A stretch of DNA of 64,000 nucleotides, from the NCBI GenBank assembly GCA_046294345.1, contig JBKBJT010000018.1, positions 1-64,000 of the forward strand, read 5' to 3'. Under the pieces are notes generated by a model, which saw nothing but the letters and a program-made list of their open reading frames with translations, was not told the origin of the DNA and ran no database searches. The DNA comes from Ferrovibrio sp046294345. GTDB lineage: Bacteria; Pseudomonadota; Alphaproteobacteria; Ferrovibrionales; Ferrovibrionaceae. Below are positions 8,264 to 17,123 of the stretch, in pieces. Within the stretch, counting starts at the first letter, position 1; each line of letters starts with the position of its first letter. Made by a program: the position numbers and the translations under genes.

Positions 8264-9595
8264 TTACGCGATGAAGCGGATCGCGATACCGGCCAGTGCC
8301 GCGCCACCGAGCAGCCAACTGAGGCCGAGGTAGAAGCGGAAGACGGCGACCAGCGCCGCCGCCGACAGCAACGCCATCCAGGGATCGAGGCTGGACAGCA
8401 CCGGCACATCCCAACTGAGCGGGCCGAGCGACAGGCTCTCCATCTGCCTGAACAGCACATGCAGGCCGAACCAGATGGCGAGGTTGAGGATCACGCCGAC
8501 CACGGCCGCCGTGATCGCCGCCAGCGCATGGCTGAAGGCGCGAACATGGCGGATGCGCTCGATATAGGGCGCGCCGAGGAAGATCCACAAAAAGCACGGC
8601 ACGAAGGTGACCCAGGTGGCGAGCACGCCACCGAGCAGACCGCCCAGCAGCGGATCGATGCCGCCGAGCCGGAAGCCGGCGAGATAACCCACGAAGGTGA
8701 GCACCAGAATCAGCGGGCCGGGCGTGGTTTCGGCCAGGCCGAGGCCATGCAGCATCTCCTCGGCATTGAGCCAGCCAAAACCTTCGACTGCCTGCTGCCC
8801 GACATAGGCCAGCACGGCATAGGCGCCGCCGAAGGTGACCACGGCCATCTTGCTGAAGAACACGCCGATCTGGCTGAAGACATGGGTTTCGCCCAGCGTG
8901 GCGAACAGCCAGAGCAGCGGCCCACCCCAGAGCATGCCGAAGATGCCAATGACGATCAGGTTGCGCGACCAACTCGGTGCCACGCTGGGCAGCACATCGG
9001 CGTCCTGGTGGCCGGTACCCGGCAGAACCCAGGCCGGTTTGCTGCGCCCGACCAGCCAGCCGATCAGCGCGGCGCCCAGCACGATGAGCGGGAAGGGAAT
9101 CTGCAGACCGTAGATGCCGATAAAGGCCAGGGCGCTGATGCCTAACAGGAACCGGGTCTTCACAGCGCGTTTGGCGATGCGCTGCACGGCCTCGATCACG
9201 ATGGCCAGCACGGCAGCCTGCAGGCCGAAGAACACGCCATCCACCAGCGGTACGTCGCGCCACAGCACATAGATGGTACTCAGGCCCAGGATCACGGCGA
9301 GGCCCGGCAGGATGAACAGCAGGCCGGCAGCCACGCCGCCTTTCGCCCGGTGCAGCAGCCAGCCGATATAGGTGGCGAGCTGCTGCGCCTCGGGGCCGGG
9401 CAGCAGCATGCAGAAATTCAGCGCATGCAGGAATTGCGGCTCGCTGACCCATTTCTTCTCGTCCACCACGATGCGGTGCATCATGGCGATCTGGCCGGCT
9501 GGCCCGCCGAAGCTGAGCAGGCCGATTTTCAGCCAGGTGCGGAAGGCCTCGCCGAAGCTGGGGCCGCCGGTCTGATTCGCCGTGTTCATGTTCAA
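8264..9595 (-). CDS. chrA: Chromate transporter ChrA (long, two-domain form)
   Basis: 443 residues with two homologous hydrophobic halves, the long-chain CHR family. Each half shows family motifs: FLSFGGPAGQIAMMH with VSEPQFLHALNFCMLLPGPEAQQLATYIGW in the first, and VTFGGAYAVLAYV with GLAETTPGPLILVLTFVGYLAG in the second. About ten membrane segments are apparent. The family exports chromate from the cytoplasm. It lies 11 bases downstream of the rhodanese-ChrB gene, so the two form a chromate unit in one transcript. Confidence 0.94.
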   Translation of the reverse strand: MNMNTANQTGGPSFGEAFRTWLKIGLLSFGGPAGQIAMMHRIVVDEKKWVSEPQFLHALNFCMLLPGPEAQQLATYIGWLLHRAKGGVAAGLLFILPGLAVILGLSTIYVLWRDVPLVDGVFFGLQAAVLAIVIEAVQRIAKRAVKTRFLLGISALAFIGIYGLQIPFPLIVLGAALIGWLVGRSKPAWVLPGTGHQDADVLPSVAPSWSRNLIVIGIFGMLWGGPLLWLFATLGETHVFSQIGVFFSKMAVVTFGGAYAVLAYVGQQAVEGFGWLNAEEMLHGLGLAETTPGPLILVLTFVGYLAGFRLGGIDPLLGGLLGGVLATWVTFVPCFLWIFLGAPYIERIRHVRAFSHALAAITAAVVGVILNLAIWFGLHVLFRQMESLSLGPLSWDVPVLSSLDPWMALLSAAALVAVFRFYLGLSWLLGGAALAGIAIRFIA

Positions 9596-9606
9596 TCTCT
9601 AACCCT

Positions 9607-10428
9607 TCAGGCCGCCGGCGGCCAGCCATGACGTTCGGCCGAGGCCGAGGCGCACCAGGCGTAGAGTGCGTCATACACCAGCATCCCGCGCTCCAGCATC
9701 AGTCCGTCATCGTCCTGACACATGGCGGACAGGCCGAGCGAAATGCTCAGCAGGCCGGGAGCCTGTGGGGCCAGATCGGGCCGACCGGTATCGGCGCCGC
9801 GCACGATGACGGCCAGTTGCCGTAGCGCCGGATCGTCCTGCAAGCCGTGGTGGGTGATAAAGGCATCGAAGCTGCACAGCTCGCCGTCATGGCTGTAGGC
9901 TGCGCCGGGGATGTCATAGGGCGTGGCCAGCCAATCTTCGGCACGGGCGAAGACCTGATCGGACGGCACATAGAAGAACCGCGCATCGGGATCGACGAAA
10001 CGCCGCACCAGCCAGGGGCAGGCGATACGGTCGATCTTCGGCCTTTCGCGGGTGATCCAGCGGCTGGGCTCGGCCGGCGGCTTCGTCTGCAACGGACCGC
10101 CGGCTTCGCGCCAGGCCTCGATCCCGCCGGCCAGATAGCGCACACGCCGGCCATGGGATTGCAGTGCGACGCAGGCACCCTGACTGACCTCATGGCCATG
10201 CACGCAGTAGACGACGATTTCGGCATCTCGCGGCAGGTCGGCCGCCCAGCGTGCAAGCTGGTCGGGTCGGCGCCGCCTGGCGCCGCGGATCACGCTGTCG
10301 ACTTCCGCATAGCGCTCCTCGCGCCGTACATCGACCAGATAGGGGAAGCGGCCGGCGGCGATGTTGCGCGCCAGTTCGGCCACCGAAATAGAAGGCTGGG
10401 AAATGAAGGGAAGGGTATTGGTATCCAT
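9607..10428 (-). CDS. Rhodanese domain fused to ChrB C-terminal domain
   Basis: 273 residues. Residues ~14-110 are a rhodanese domain (LVDVRREERY; active-site loop VVYCVHGHEVSQG with the Cys; YLAGGIEAW). Residues ~123-270 match the ChrB C-terminal domain (RPKIDRIACPWLVRRFVDP, CSFDAFITHHGL, IVRGADTGR). It lacks the classical ChrB N-terminal half. The gene directly precedes chrA. In chromate operons ChrB is a chromate-responsive regulator or accessory; a thiol/sulfur-handling role for the rhodanese part is inference. A dyad lies 13 bases upstream of its ATG. Confidence 0.88.
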   Translation of the reverse strand: MDTNTLPFISQPSISVAELARNIAAGRFPYLVDVRREERYAEVDSVIRGARRRRPDQLARWAADLPRDAEIVVYCVHGHEVSQGACVALQSHGRRVRYLAGGIEAWREAGGPLQTKPPAEPSRWITRERPKIDRIACPWLVRRFVDPDARFFYVPSDQVFARAEDWLATPYDIPGAAYSHDGELCSFDAFITHHGLQDDPALRQLAVIVRGADTGRPDLAPQAPGLLSISLGLSAMCQDDDGLMLERGMLVYDALYAWCASASAERHGWPPAA

Positions 10429-10440
10429 GATGCTACCTCG

Positions 10441-10462
10441 TCACGCTTTAAGTGCAGCGTGA
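10441..10462 (-). promoter_or_regulatory. Inverted repeat upstream of the chromate unit, candidate operator
   Basis: TCACGCT-N8-AGCGTGA, seven-base arms and a perfect match, sits just before the ATG of the rhodanese-ChrB gene. It is in the right place for a repressor site controlling the chromate pair; it could also be an RNA hairpin in the leader. Confidence 0.4.
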
Positions 10463-10572
10463 AGTTCAGTAGCGGCGCTTGGATACCGGTTTGTCGGGGC
10501 ATCTGATGGGGAGACCGCGTTGTCCCCATGGAGCGGAAACCTACCGCCGGCACGGCAAAAGGCAAGCGGATT

Positions 10573-11691
10573 CTAGCCGGCGGATACCTTGCCACCGGGA
10601 TGGCGCAGCACCCGGCCGGCCAACTCCTTTTCCGTCAGCACCATGAGGATCACCGCCGAAGACAGCCCGCTGAGGCGGATCAACTCGTCGATTTCGACCG
10701 GATTGGGCGAAAGCAGGCGATCGAGTTCGGCGTGGGCATGGGTGAGGTCGTCATCGGCAACTGGTGCGGCCGCGTCGACGGGGCGGGTCGGTGCCTGCGG
10801 TGCTGCCGGCCGCTGCGGCGCGATCACGGCCAGGATGTCGTCGATGCGCTCGACCAGCGTGGCGCCCTGGCGGATCAGGTCGTTGCTGCCATGGCAACGC
10901 GGATCGAGCGGCGAGCCCGGCACGGCCATCACCTCGCGGCCCTGTTCGGCCGCCATGCGTGCGGTGATCAGCGAACCGGATTTCAGCGCGGCCTCGACCA
11001 CCAGAACGCCGAGCGAAGCGCCCGAGATCAAACGATTGCGGCGCGGGAAATTCTGCGCCAGCGGCGGCGTGCCGGCCGGCATTTCGGCGAAGATCACCCC
11101 ACGCTCGGCGATCTCGTCATGCAGTTTCGTATTCTCGGGCGGGAAGACGATGTCGATACCTGTGCCGATGAAGGCCATGGTCTTGCCATCGGCCTGCAGG
11201 GCGCCGTCATGGGCGGCCTTGTCGATGCCGCGCGCAAGGCCCGAGATGATGCTGAAATCCTGCCGGCAGAGTTCGGCGGCGATGTCGCGGGTGAAGCGCT
11301 GCGCAATCGCCGAAGCATTACGTGCACCGACGATGGCGATGCCGGCAATTTCCGAAATCAGCGGATCGCCTTTTGCCGCCAGCAGGGGCGGGGCATCGTC
11401 AAGCTGCATCAGGCCGACGGGATAACCCGGTTCGCCCCAGGCGACGAGTTTCGCACCGCAGGCCTTGAGCGCCTTCAGTTCCGCATCGATGCTTTTTTGG
11501 TCCGCCAGTTCGATCCGGCGTTTGGCGCCGCCGCGTTTGGCCATCTCGGGCAGGCGTTCGATGGCGTTTGCCGCGCTGCCGTAATACCGGAGTATGTGAT
11601 GGAAGGTGACCGGGCCGAGATGCGCGCTGCGGATCAGCCGCAGCCAGTCGCGCTTTTCAGAGTCAGGCAGAGGCGGCGGGCGCGCCGTCAT
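10573..11691 (-). CDS. dprA: DNA-processing protein DprA
   Basis: 372 residues. Order of parts: N-terminal SAM-like/helical region (1-75), Rossmann-like DprA core (IAIVGARNASAIAQRFTRDIA, IISGLARGIDKAAHDGAL, NFPRRNRLISG, VVEAALKSGSLITARMAAEQGR, VPGSPLDPRCHGSNDLIRQGA) and a C-terminal winged-helix DML1-like domain after ~300. It binds incoming single-stranded DNA and loads RecA during transformation; in non-competent species its role is less clear. Its start overlaps the plsY 3' end by 29 bases, a common alphaproteobacterial arrangement. Confidence 0.95.
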   Translation of the reverse strand: MTARPPPLPDSEKRDWLRLIRSAHLGPVTFHHILRYYGSAANAIERLPEMAKRGGAKRRIELADQKSIDAELKALKACGAKLVAWGEPGYPVGLMQLDDAPPLLAAKGDPLISEIAGIAIVGARNASAIAQRFTRDIAAELCRQDFSIISGLARGIDKAAHDGALQADGKTMAFIGTGIDIVFPPENTKLHDEIAERGVIFAEMPAGTPPLAQNFPRRNRLISGASLGVLVVEAALKSGSLITARMAAEQGREVMAVPGSPLDPRCHGSNDLIRQGATLVERIDDILAVIAPQRPAAPQAPTRPVDAAAPVADDDLTHAHAELDRLLSPNPVEIDELIRLSGLSSAVILMVLTEKELAGRVLRHPGGKVSAG

Positions 11692-12307
11692 CCTTTTTCT
11701 TCTGGCCGATCTTGGGTTCTTCGCCCTTCAGCAGACGGGCGATGTTCTGGTGATGACGGATATAGACCAGCACGGCCATCGCGGCCGCCAGAATAGCAAT
11801 CTCAGGTCCGATCACGAACCAGGCGACAACAGGGCTGAGCAGAGCTGCGATCAGAGCCGAGAGCGAGGAATAGCGCAGAGTGAAGGCGATAAACAGCCAG
11901 GTGGCGCAGGCAAACACGCCAACAGGCCAAGCTGCGCCCAGCAGCACGCCAAGGAAAGTGGCAACGCCCTTGCCGCCGTTGAATTTCAGCCAGACCGGAA
12001 ACAGATGGCCGATGAAGGCCGCGAAGGCGGCGATGAGCATTACATCCAGGCCATAGCGCGCGCCGATCAGCGCCGCTGCCGTGCCCTTGCCGCCATCGAG
12101 CAGCAGAGTGAGGGCGGCAAGGTCCTTGCGCCCGGTGCGCAGCACGTTGGTGGCGCCGATGTTGCCCGAGCCGATATTGCGGATATCGCCCATGCCGCTC
12201 AGGCGCGTCAGCACCAGGCCGAAAGGGATGGCACCGAGCATGTAGCCCAGCACGGCGGCCGCCAGGTAATAGGGCGGTTCATGCACCCAGAGAGCGGGAT
12301 CGATCAT
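11663..12307 (-). CDS. plsY: Acyl-phosphate glycerol-3-phosphate acyltransferase PlsY
   Basis: 214 residues from ATG 12307 (MIDPALWVHEPPYYL). Membrane protein with about five helices and the three PlsY motifs: GSGNIGATNVLRTG, FNGGKGVATFLGVLLG and RHHQNIARLLKGEEPKIG. It transfers the acyl group from acyl-phosphate (made by PlsX, encoded at 62.8-63.9 kb) to glycerol-3-phosphate, the first step of phospholipid synthesis. The start is four bases after the pyrC' stop, so it is cotranscribed with it. Confidence 0.95.
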   Translation of the reverse strand: MIDPALWVHEPPYYLAAAVLGYMLGAIPFGLVLTRLSGMGDIRNIGSGNIGATNVLRTGRKDLAALTLLLDGGKGTAAALIGARYGLDVMLIAAFAAFIGHLFPVWLKFNGGKGVATFLGVLLGAAWPVGVFACATWLFIAFTLRYSSLSALIAALLSPVVAWFVIGPEIAILAAAMAVLVYIRHHQNIARLLKGEEPKIGQKKKDDGAPAASA

Positions 12308-12311
12308 GCTT

Positions 12312-13616
12312 TCAGCTTTCACGCTTGCGCTGGAAGACCGTTTCGCCGCCGACGATGGTGCGCAGGGCATGGCCCTGCACGCGGCGGCCATCGTAGGGTG
12401 AGTTCTTGGCCTTGGAGCGGAATTTCTTTTCGTCGATGCGCCAGGGTGTATCGGGGTCGAACAGCAGCAGGTCGGCCGGTGCGCCCGGCGCCAGGCGGCC
12501 GCTTTGCAGCTTGAGCAGGCGTGCCGGATTGCAGGTGAGGCAGGCCAGCAGCTTGAGCAGTGGCACGGAGCCGTTGTGATACAGCTCCAGCGTCAAAGCC
12601 AGCAATGTCTCCAGCCCGATGATGCCGAATTCGGCCTGGGCAAAGGGCAGCCGCTTGCTTTCCGGATCCTGCGGCGCGTGGGCGGAAGAGATCACGTCGA
12701 TGGTGCCGTCAGCGATGGCATCCACCACGGCCTTGCGGTCGCTTTCCAGCCGCAGAGGCGGTTTGACCTTGGCGAAGGTGCGGTAGTCGCCGACATCAAG
12801 TTCATTGAGCGCGAAATTATGCGGCGCGGCGCCGGCGGTGATGCGCAGGCCGCGCTGCTTGGCGCGGCGCACGGCATCCAGCGATTCCGCCGTCGAAAGA
12901 TGCGCGGCATGCAGCCGGCCGCCGGTGACTTCCAGCAGGCGCAGGTCGCGCTCCAGCATGATCGTCTCGGCCACGGCGGGAATGCCGGCCAGGCCCAGCC
13001 GCGCGGCGATCTCGCCCTCGTTCATCGCGCCGCCCTTGGCCAGCGAGGGGTCTTCGCAATGCTGCATCAGCAGCAGGTCGAAGGTGGTGGCGTATGACAG
13101 CGCACGGCGCATCAGCCGGGCCGAGGCGACAGGCTTCTCGCCATCGGTGAAGGCAACAGCGCCAGCCTGGGCCAGCAGGCCCAGTTCCGTCATCTCCTCG
13201 CCCCGTGTGCCCTTGGTGACGGCGGCGGCGGGCAAGATGCGCACCACGGCGCTATCTGCGGCGCGGCGGGCGACGAATTCCACCAGCGCGACCTCGTCGA
13301 TCACCGGATCGGTATTGGGCATCGCCACCATGGTGGTGACGCCGCCGGCCGCTGCCGCGCGGGCGCCGGTGGCGATGGTTTCCTGATGCTCGGCGCCGGG
13401 CTCGCGCAGCCAGACATGCATGTCGATCAGGCCGGGCGAAAGGCAATGGCCCTGGCAGTCGATCACTTCGGTGTCGCCGGCGAAGCTGCCGCTGGCGAGC
13501 TTGGGGCCGAGATCGACGATCCTGTCGCCTTCGGTCAGCAGGGCACCTTTCACGTCGAGTCCCGAGGAGGGGTCGAGCAGGCGTGCGTTTTTGTAGAGCG
13601 TACGGCGACGGGCCAT
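12312..13616 (-). CDS. pyrC: Dihydroorotase-like protein, probably inactive (PyrC')
   Basis: 434 residues with the class I dihydroorotase fold. Metal and catalytic motifs are eroded: the HxH pair reads His67-Val-Trp69 in GLIDMHVWLREPG, and the C-terminal DHAPH motif reads SAHAPQ, losing the catalytic Asp. Other ligand positions persist (QHCED, HAAHLST). In pseudomonads and others such non-catalytic PyrC' subunits are known to be needed for assembly of aspartate transcarbamoylase. The neighbour pyrB, 12 bases upstream, supports that role here. An active dihydroorotase would have to be encoded elsewhere. It could retain some unknown activity, but not by the standard mechanism. Confidence 0.87.
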   Translation of the reverse strand: MARRRTLYKNARLLDPSSGLDVKGALLTEGDRIVDLGPKLASGSFAGDTEVIDCQGHCLSPGLIDMHVWLREPGAEHQETIATGARAAAAGGVTTMVAMPNTDPVIDEVALVEFVARRAADSAVVRILPAAAVTKGTRGEEMTELGLLAQAGAVAFTDGEKPVASARLMRRALSYATTFDLLLMQHCEDPSLAKGGAMNEGEIAARLGLAGIPAVAETIMLERDLRLLEVTGGRLHAAHLSTAESLDAVRRAKQRGLRITAGAAPHNFALNELDVGDYRTFAKVKPPLRLESDRKAVVDAIADGTIDVISSAHAPQDPESKRLPFAQAEFGIIGLETLLALTLELYHNGSVPLLKLLACLTCNPARLLKLQSGRLAPGAPADLLLFDPDTPWRIDEKKFRSKAKNSPYDGRRVQGHALRTIVGGETVFQRKRES

Positions 13617-13628
13617 GGTTCTAAATCT

Positions 13629-14654
13629 TCAACTTCCGGTCGGCGTGGTGCCGCGCCAGTTCGGCAGGTGCTGCGCCAGCAATTCGAGGCAGGCCATGCG
13701 CACGGCGACGCCCATCTCGACCTGTTCGTGGATCACGCTGCGGTGGATGTCGTCGGCCACCTCTGTGTCGATCTCGATGCCGCGATTCATCGGGCCGGGA
13801 TGCATGATCAGCGCATCGGGCTTGGCGAAGGCCAGCTTTTCGTGATCGAGGCCGTAGAAATGGAAATACTCGCGGGTGGACGGCACGAAGGAACCGTGGA
13901 AACGCTCCATCTGCAGGCGCAGCATCATCACGATATCGACGTCGGTGAGGCCTTTGCGCATGTCGTGATAGACCTCGGCGCCCAGTCGGTCGGCATGGGC
14001 CGGCAGCAGGGTGGGCGGGGCGATCAGGCGCACGCGCGCGCCCATGGTGTTCAGCAGGTGGATGTTGGAGCGGGCGACGCGGCTGTGCAGAATGTCGCCG
14101 CAGATGGCGACCAGCAGGCCATCCAGCCGGCCCTTGCGGCGGCGGATGGTGAGCGCATCCAGCAAGGCCTGGGTCGGGTGTTCGTGGCTGCCGTCGCCGC
14201 CATTGATCACGCCGCAGCCGACCTTCTGGGCCAGCAGTGCGACCGCGCCGGAATCCTGATGCCGCACCACCAGCAGGTCAGGGTGCATGGCATTCAGGGT
14301 GATGGCGGTGTCGATCAGGGTCTCGCCCTTCTTCACCGAGGAGGTGGCGACCGACATGTTGATGACATCCGCCCCGAGTCGCTTGCCCGCCAGTTCGAAC
14401 GAGGTGCGGGTGCGGGTCGAATTCTCGAAGAACAGGTTGATGATGGTGCGGCCGCGAAGACTGGACTGCTTCTTCTCCACCGCCCGATTCAGGTCCACGT
14501 AATAGTCGGACCGGTTCAGCAGGATCTCGATATCCTGGGCGGAAAGGCCTTCAATTCCAAGGAGATGGCGGTGGGGGAACGGTACCGGAGACCCGTGGCC
14601 GGGCTGTTCGGCGGATTTGGCGGCGCGACTGGCTGACATTTGACGAATCTTCAT
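13629..14654 (-). CDS. pyrB: Aspartate carbamoyltransferase catalytic chain
   Basis: 341 residues from ATG 14654; ATG 14640 and an upstream start at 14687 are alternatives. Carbamoyl-phosphate loop FFENSTRTRTSFELAGKRLG, then SVKKGETL, the HPTQALLD motif and the aspartate-binding HMRLQMER-like segment (MMLRLQMERF) with MHPGPMNRGIEI near the end. It condenses carbamoyl phosphate and aspartate in pyrimidine synthesis. The adjacent dead PyrC' suggests a PyrB-PyrC' dodecamer. The unknown gene at 14714 is divergent. Confidence 0.95.
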   Translation of the reverse strand: MKIRQMSASRAAKSAEQPGHGSPVPFPHRHLLGIEGLSAQDIEILLNRSDYYVDLNRAVEKKQSSLRGRTIINLFFENSTRTRTSFELAGKRLGADVINMSVATSSVKKGETLIDTAITLNAMHPDLLVVRHQDSGAVALLAQKVGCGVINGGDGSHEHPTQALLDALTIRRRKGRLDGLLVAICGDILHSRVARSNIHLLNTMGARVRLIAPPTLLPAHADRLGAEVYHDMRKGLTDVDIVMMLRLQMERFHGSFVPSTREYFHFYGLDHEKLAFAKPDALIMHPGPMNRGIEIDTEVADDIHRSVIHEQVEMGVAVRMACLELLAQHLPNWRGTTPTGS

Positions 14655-14713
14655 ACAGCAATCGCGGCCGGCCAGCAACGAAACCATTAACCATTTTCTG
14701 TTTTGCTGACCGC

Positions 14714-15262
14714 ATGGTGCAGGATTATCGCCAGAACCAGATCGACCTTGTGGCCGCCGACACGACCGCCAGCCAGGCGGTGCGCCTGCTGCAGGTGCTG
14801 AACGGCCGGGCGCAAGACGTACAGGCGATCACCACCGACCTGTACGAACGCGCCGTGCTGATCAGTTTTTCCGATTATGCCGATGCCTTCCGCCGGGTGC
14901 AGGAATTCCTGTCCTTCTGCGATGTGATCGAAAGCAAGCTGGAGGACATGCCGCCGGCGACCCGCGAACCGATCCTGCATGAGGTGACGGCCATCAAGGT
15001 GCGCGCCTTCCATGCCATGCTGCGCGGCATCGGGGCCTATCTGACCGTGCTGGAACGCCGGGGCATGATCAACTTCTTCGCCCAGGCCGTGTTCCTGATG
15101 CAGCAGGACGTTCTGGCCGATTTCCGACGCGATGTCCTGCCCAATGTGCCGCCGCAACTCGTCCCAGAGAATATGGGGCTGCTCTACGATGAAGTGGAGC
15201 GCGACATCAAGCTGCTGCTGGATCGCTGCGTCGACGTGCCCGATTTCCGCTTCGAGACATGA
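14714..15262 (+). CDS. Conserved-looking protein of unknown function
   Basis: 182 residues, no signal peptide or membrane segment. The sequence is mostly helical by composition, with the segments ITTDLYERAVLISFSDYADAF and FFAQAVFLMQQDVLADFRRD. I do not recognise the family. Its stop overlaps the start of the TPR protein gene by four bases (ATGA), so the two are coupled and may act together. It is divergent from pyrB across about 60 bases that could hold both promoters. Codon use matches the neighbours, so it is not obviously acquired. Confidence 0.7.
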   Translation: MVQDYRQNQIDLVAADTTASQAVRLLQVLNGRAQDVQAITTDLYERAVLISFSDYADAFRRVQEFLSFCDVIESKLEDMPPATREPILHEVTAIKVRAFHAMLRGIGAYLTVLERRGMINFFAQAVFLMQQDVLADFRRDVLPNVPPQLVPENMGLLYDEVERDIKLLLDRCVDVPDFRFET

Positions 15263-17070
15263 ACGGGGGTGTGCTGAAACTCGATCCGGCTCTGCTGGAG
15301 CAGTTGCAGGCCGGGTTGGACGCGCATCGCCGGGGCGAGCTGGCCCAGGCAGAAAAACTTTATCGCGCAGTACTGGCAACCGCGCCGGAAACGCTGGACG
15401 CCGCCAACCTGCTGGCCAGGCTTCTGGTGCAGGTGGGGCGGGCCGGCGAGGCCGTGCCATTGCTGCGTCATGCGCTGGACCGCGCACCCAACGAAGCCGG
15501 GCTCTGGCTGAGCTATACCGAATGCCTGCTGGCGGCCGGTCAATTGGTGCCGGGGCGGGAAGCGGCGGAAAGCGCACGCCGGCTGGCGCCCAATGATCCG
15601 GATATTCTCTATCTGTGGTGCGAGGCCCAGCGTCTGGCCGGCGCCTGGGAAATGGCGGCCGGCGGCTATCGGCAGTTGCTGTCGACCAAGCCCGGGCATG
15701 CCGGCGCCTGGCTGCAGCTTGGCGACTGCCTGCGCCAGATGGGCGATCTGCCCGGTGCTCTGGATGCGGCGAAACGTGCTCTGATACTCGCGCCGCAGGC
15801 GCCCGAATGCCACAACAACCTGGGTGGCCTGATTGCCGCGCAGGGGGGTCATGCCGCGGCAATCGGCCATTTCGACGAAGCCCTGCGGCTGCGGCCGAAT
15901 TATGCGCTGGCGCTGATCAACAAGGCCGGTTCGCTGCGGGAGATCGGTCAGGCCGATGCCGCGTTGGCACTGGCGCGGCAGGCGGTGCAACTGACTCAGG
16001 GGCATCCCGATGCCTGGCTGGCGCAGGCCCAGGCGCTGCATGTGCTGGGCGACCTGCCGGCCGCCATCGCCGCTTACCGCGAGGCGCTGTCGCGCCGCCC
16101 GCAGAATGCCGAAGGACAATGGAATTATGCGCTGGCGGCGCTAGCGCAGGGCGATTTCGCCAATGGCTGGCTGGCCTATCGCTGGCGCTGGCGCAAGGCC
16201 GAACCGCCACTGCCGCACAGAAGCTGGCCCTGGCCGGAATGGACGGGCGACGGCGCCGTGCCGCAAAAGATGCTGCTGTGGGGCGAGCAGGGTTTGGGCG
16301 ACCGGCTGCTGTTCCTGCAATACCTGCCCGACCTGCTGGCCGGCACTGACAGCGAACTGACGCTGGAAACCGATCCACGCCTGATCCCGCTGCTGCGTCG
16401 CAGTTTTCCGCAGATGCAATTCGCCGCCGAGGCACCGCAGGCCGCCCCGGCTTTGCTGGCCGCGCGGTTCGACGCCCATCTGCCGTTGGGCAATCTGCCG
16501 AGGCGGATACCGCCTGGCAAAGCCTACCTGAAGGCCGATGCGGAGCGGGCTGCGGAATTGTCGGCGCGCTATCGCCACGGCGGCGAGCGATTGATCGGCC
16601 TGTCATGGCGCAGCGCCAATGCGGCGCTGGGGGCGGCGAAATCACTGCGCCCCGAGGATTTCGGGCCGTTGATCGATCTGCCCGATTGCCGCTTCGTCAG
16701 CCTGCAGTACGGCGCCAGCGAAGCCGAGCATGCGGCGTTCCGGTCCATGTTCGGTGATCGCTATATCCACGATCCGGCCATCGACGCGCAGAACGACCTG
16801 GACGGGCTGGCGGCGCAGATCGCGGCGCTGGATCTGGTGCTGACCATATCGAATGTCACGGCCCATCTGGCGGGCGCGCTGGGACAGCCGGTCTGGCTGC
16901 TGCCACCGCAGGGCAAGAGCCGATTTTTCTACCTCATGGGAACAGGTGAGGGCACGCCATGGTATCCGCGGATGCGGATTTTCCGCCCCGTGGCCGCCGG
17001 CGGCTGGGCCGGCGTGTTGCAAACCGTGGCAAACAGCCTGGAATCGCTGGAAAAACCGGCCCGCAGGTGA
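15259..17070 (+). CDS. TPR-repeat protein with C-terminal glycosyltransferase-like domain
   Basis: 603 residues. Residues ~10-330 are a run of about eight TPR units (repeats of A...Y..AL...P with spacing of 34, for example AEKLYRAVLATAPE, AAIGHFDEALRLRPNYALALINKAG). Residues ~350-590 form a GT-B-like half (MLLWGEQGLGDRLLFLQYLP; IGLSWRSANAALGAAKSL; LDLVLTISNVTAHLAGALGQPVWLL) as seen in family 9-like heptosyltransferases and O-GlcNAc-type TPR proteins of alphaproteobacteria. It likely modifies a protein or surface glycan; the acceptor is not predictable. Coupled to the unknown 182-residue protein upstream. Confidence 0.82.
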   Translation: MNGGVLKLDPALLEQLQAGLDAHRRGELAQAEKLYRAVLATAPETLDAANLLARLLVQVGRAGEAVPLLRHALDRAPNEAGLWLSYTECLLAAGQLVPGREAAESARRLAPNDPDILYLWCEAQRLAGAWEMAAGGYRQLLSTKPGHAGAWLQLGDCLRQMGDLPGALDAAKRALILAPQAPECHNNLGGLIAAQGGHAAAIGHFDEALRLRPNYALALINKAGSLREIGQADAALALARQAVQLTQGHPDAWLAQAQALHVLGDLPAAIAAYREALSRRPQNAEGQWNYALAALAQGDFANGWLAYRWRWRKAEPPLPHRSWPWPEWTGDGAVPQKMLLWGEQGLGDRLLFLQYLPDLLAGTDSELTLETDPRLIPLLRRSFPQMQFAAEAPQAAPALLAARFDAHLPLGNLPRRIPPGKAYLKADAERAAELSARYRHGGERLIGLSWRSANAALGAAKSLRPEDFGPLIDLPDCRFVSLQYGASEAEHAAFRSMFGDRYIHDPAIDAQNDLDGLAAQIAALDLVLTISNVTAHLAGALGQPVWLLPPQGKSRFFYLMGTGEGTPWYPRMRIFRPVAAGGWAGVLQTVANSLESLEKPARR

Positions 17071-17123
17071 TAGCACAGGGCCCGCCGCTGGCATCGCCGG
17101 CGCCCACACCCTAGTTTAAGCCC

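Noticed and set aside
10528..11796. 422-codon plus-strand frame opposite dprA
   Set aside because: Antisense to a complete dprA and without recognisable protein features.
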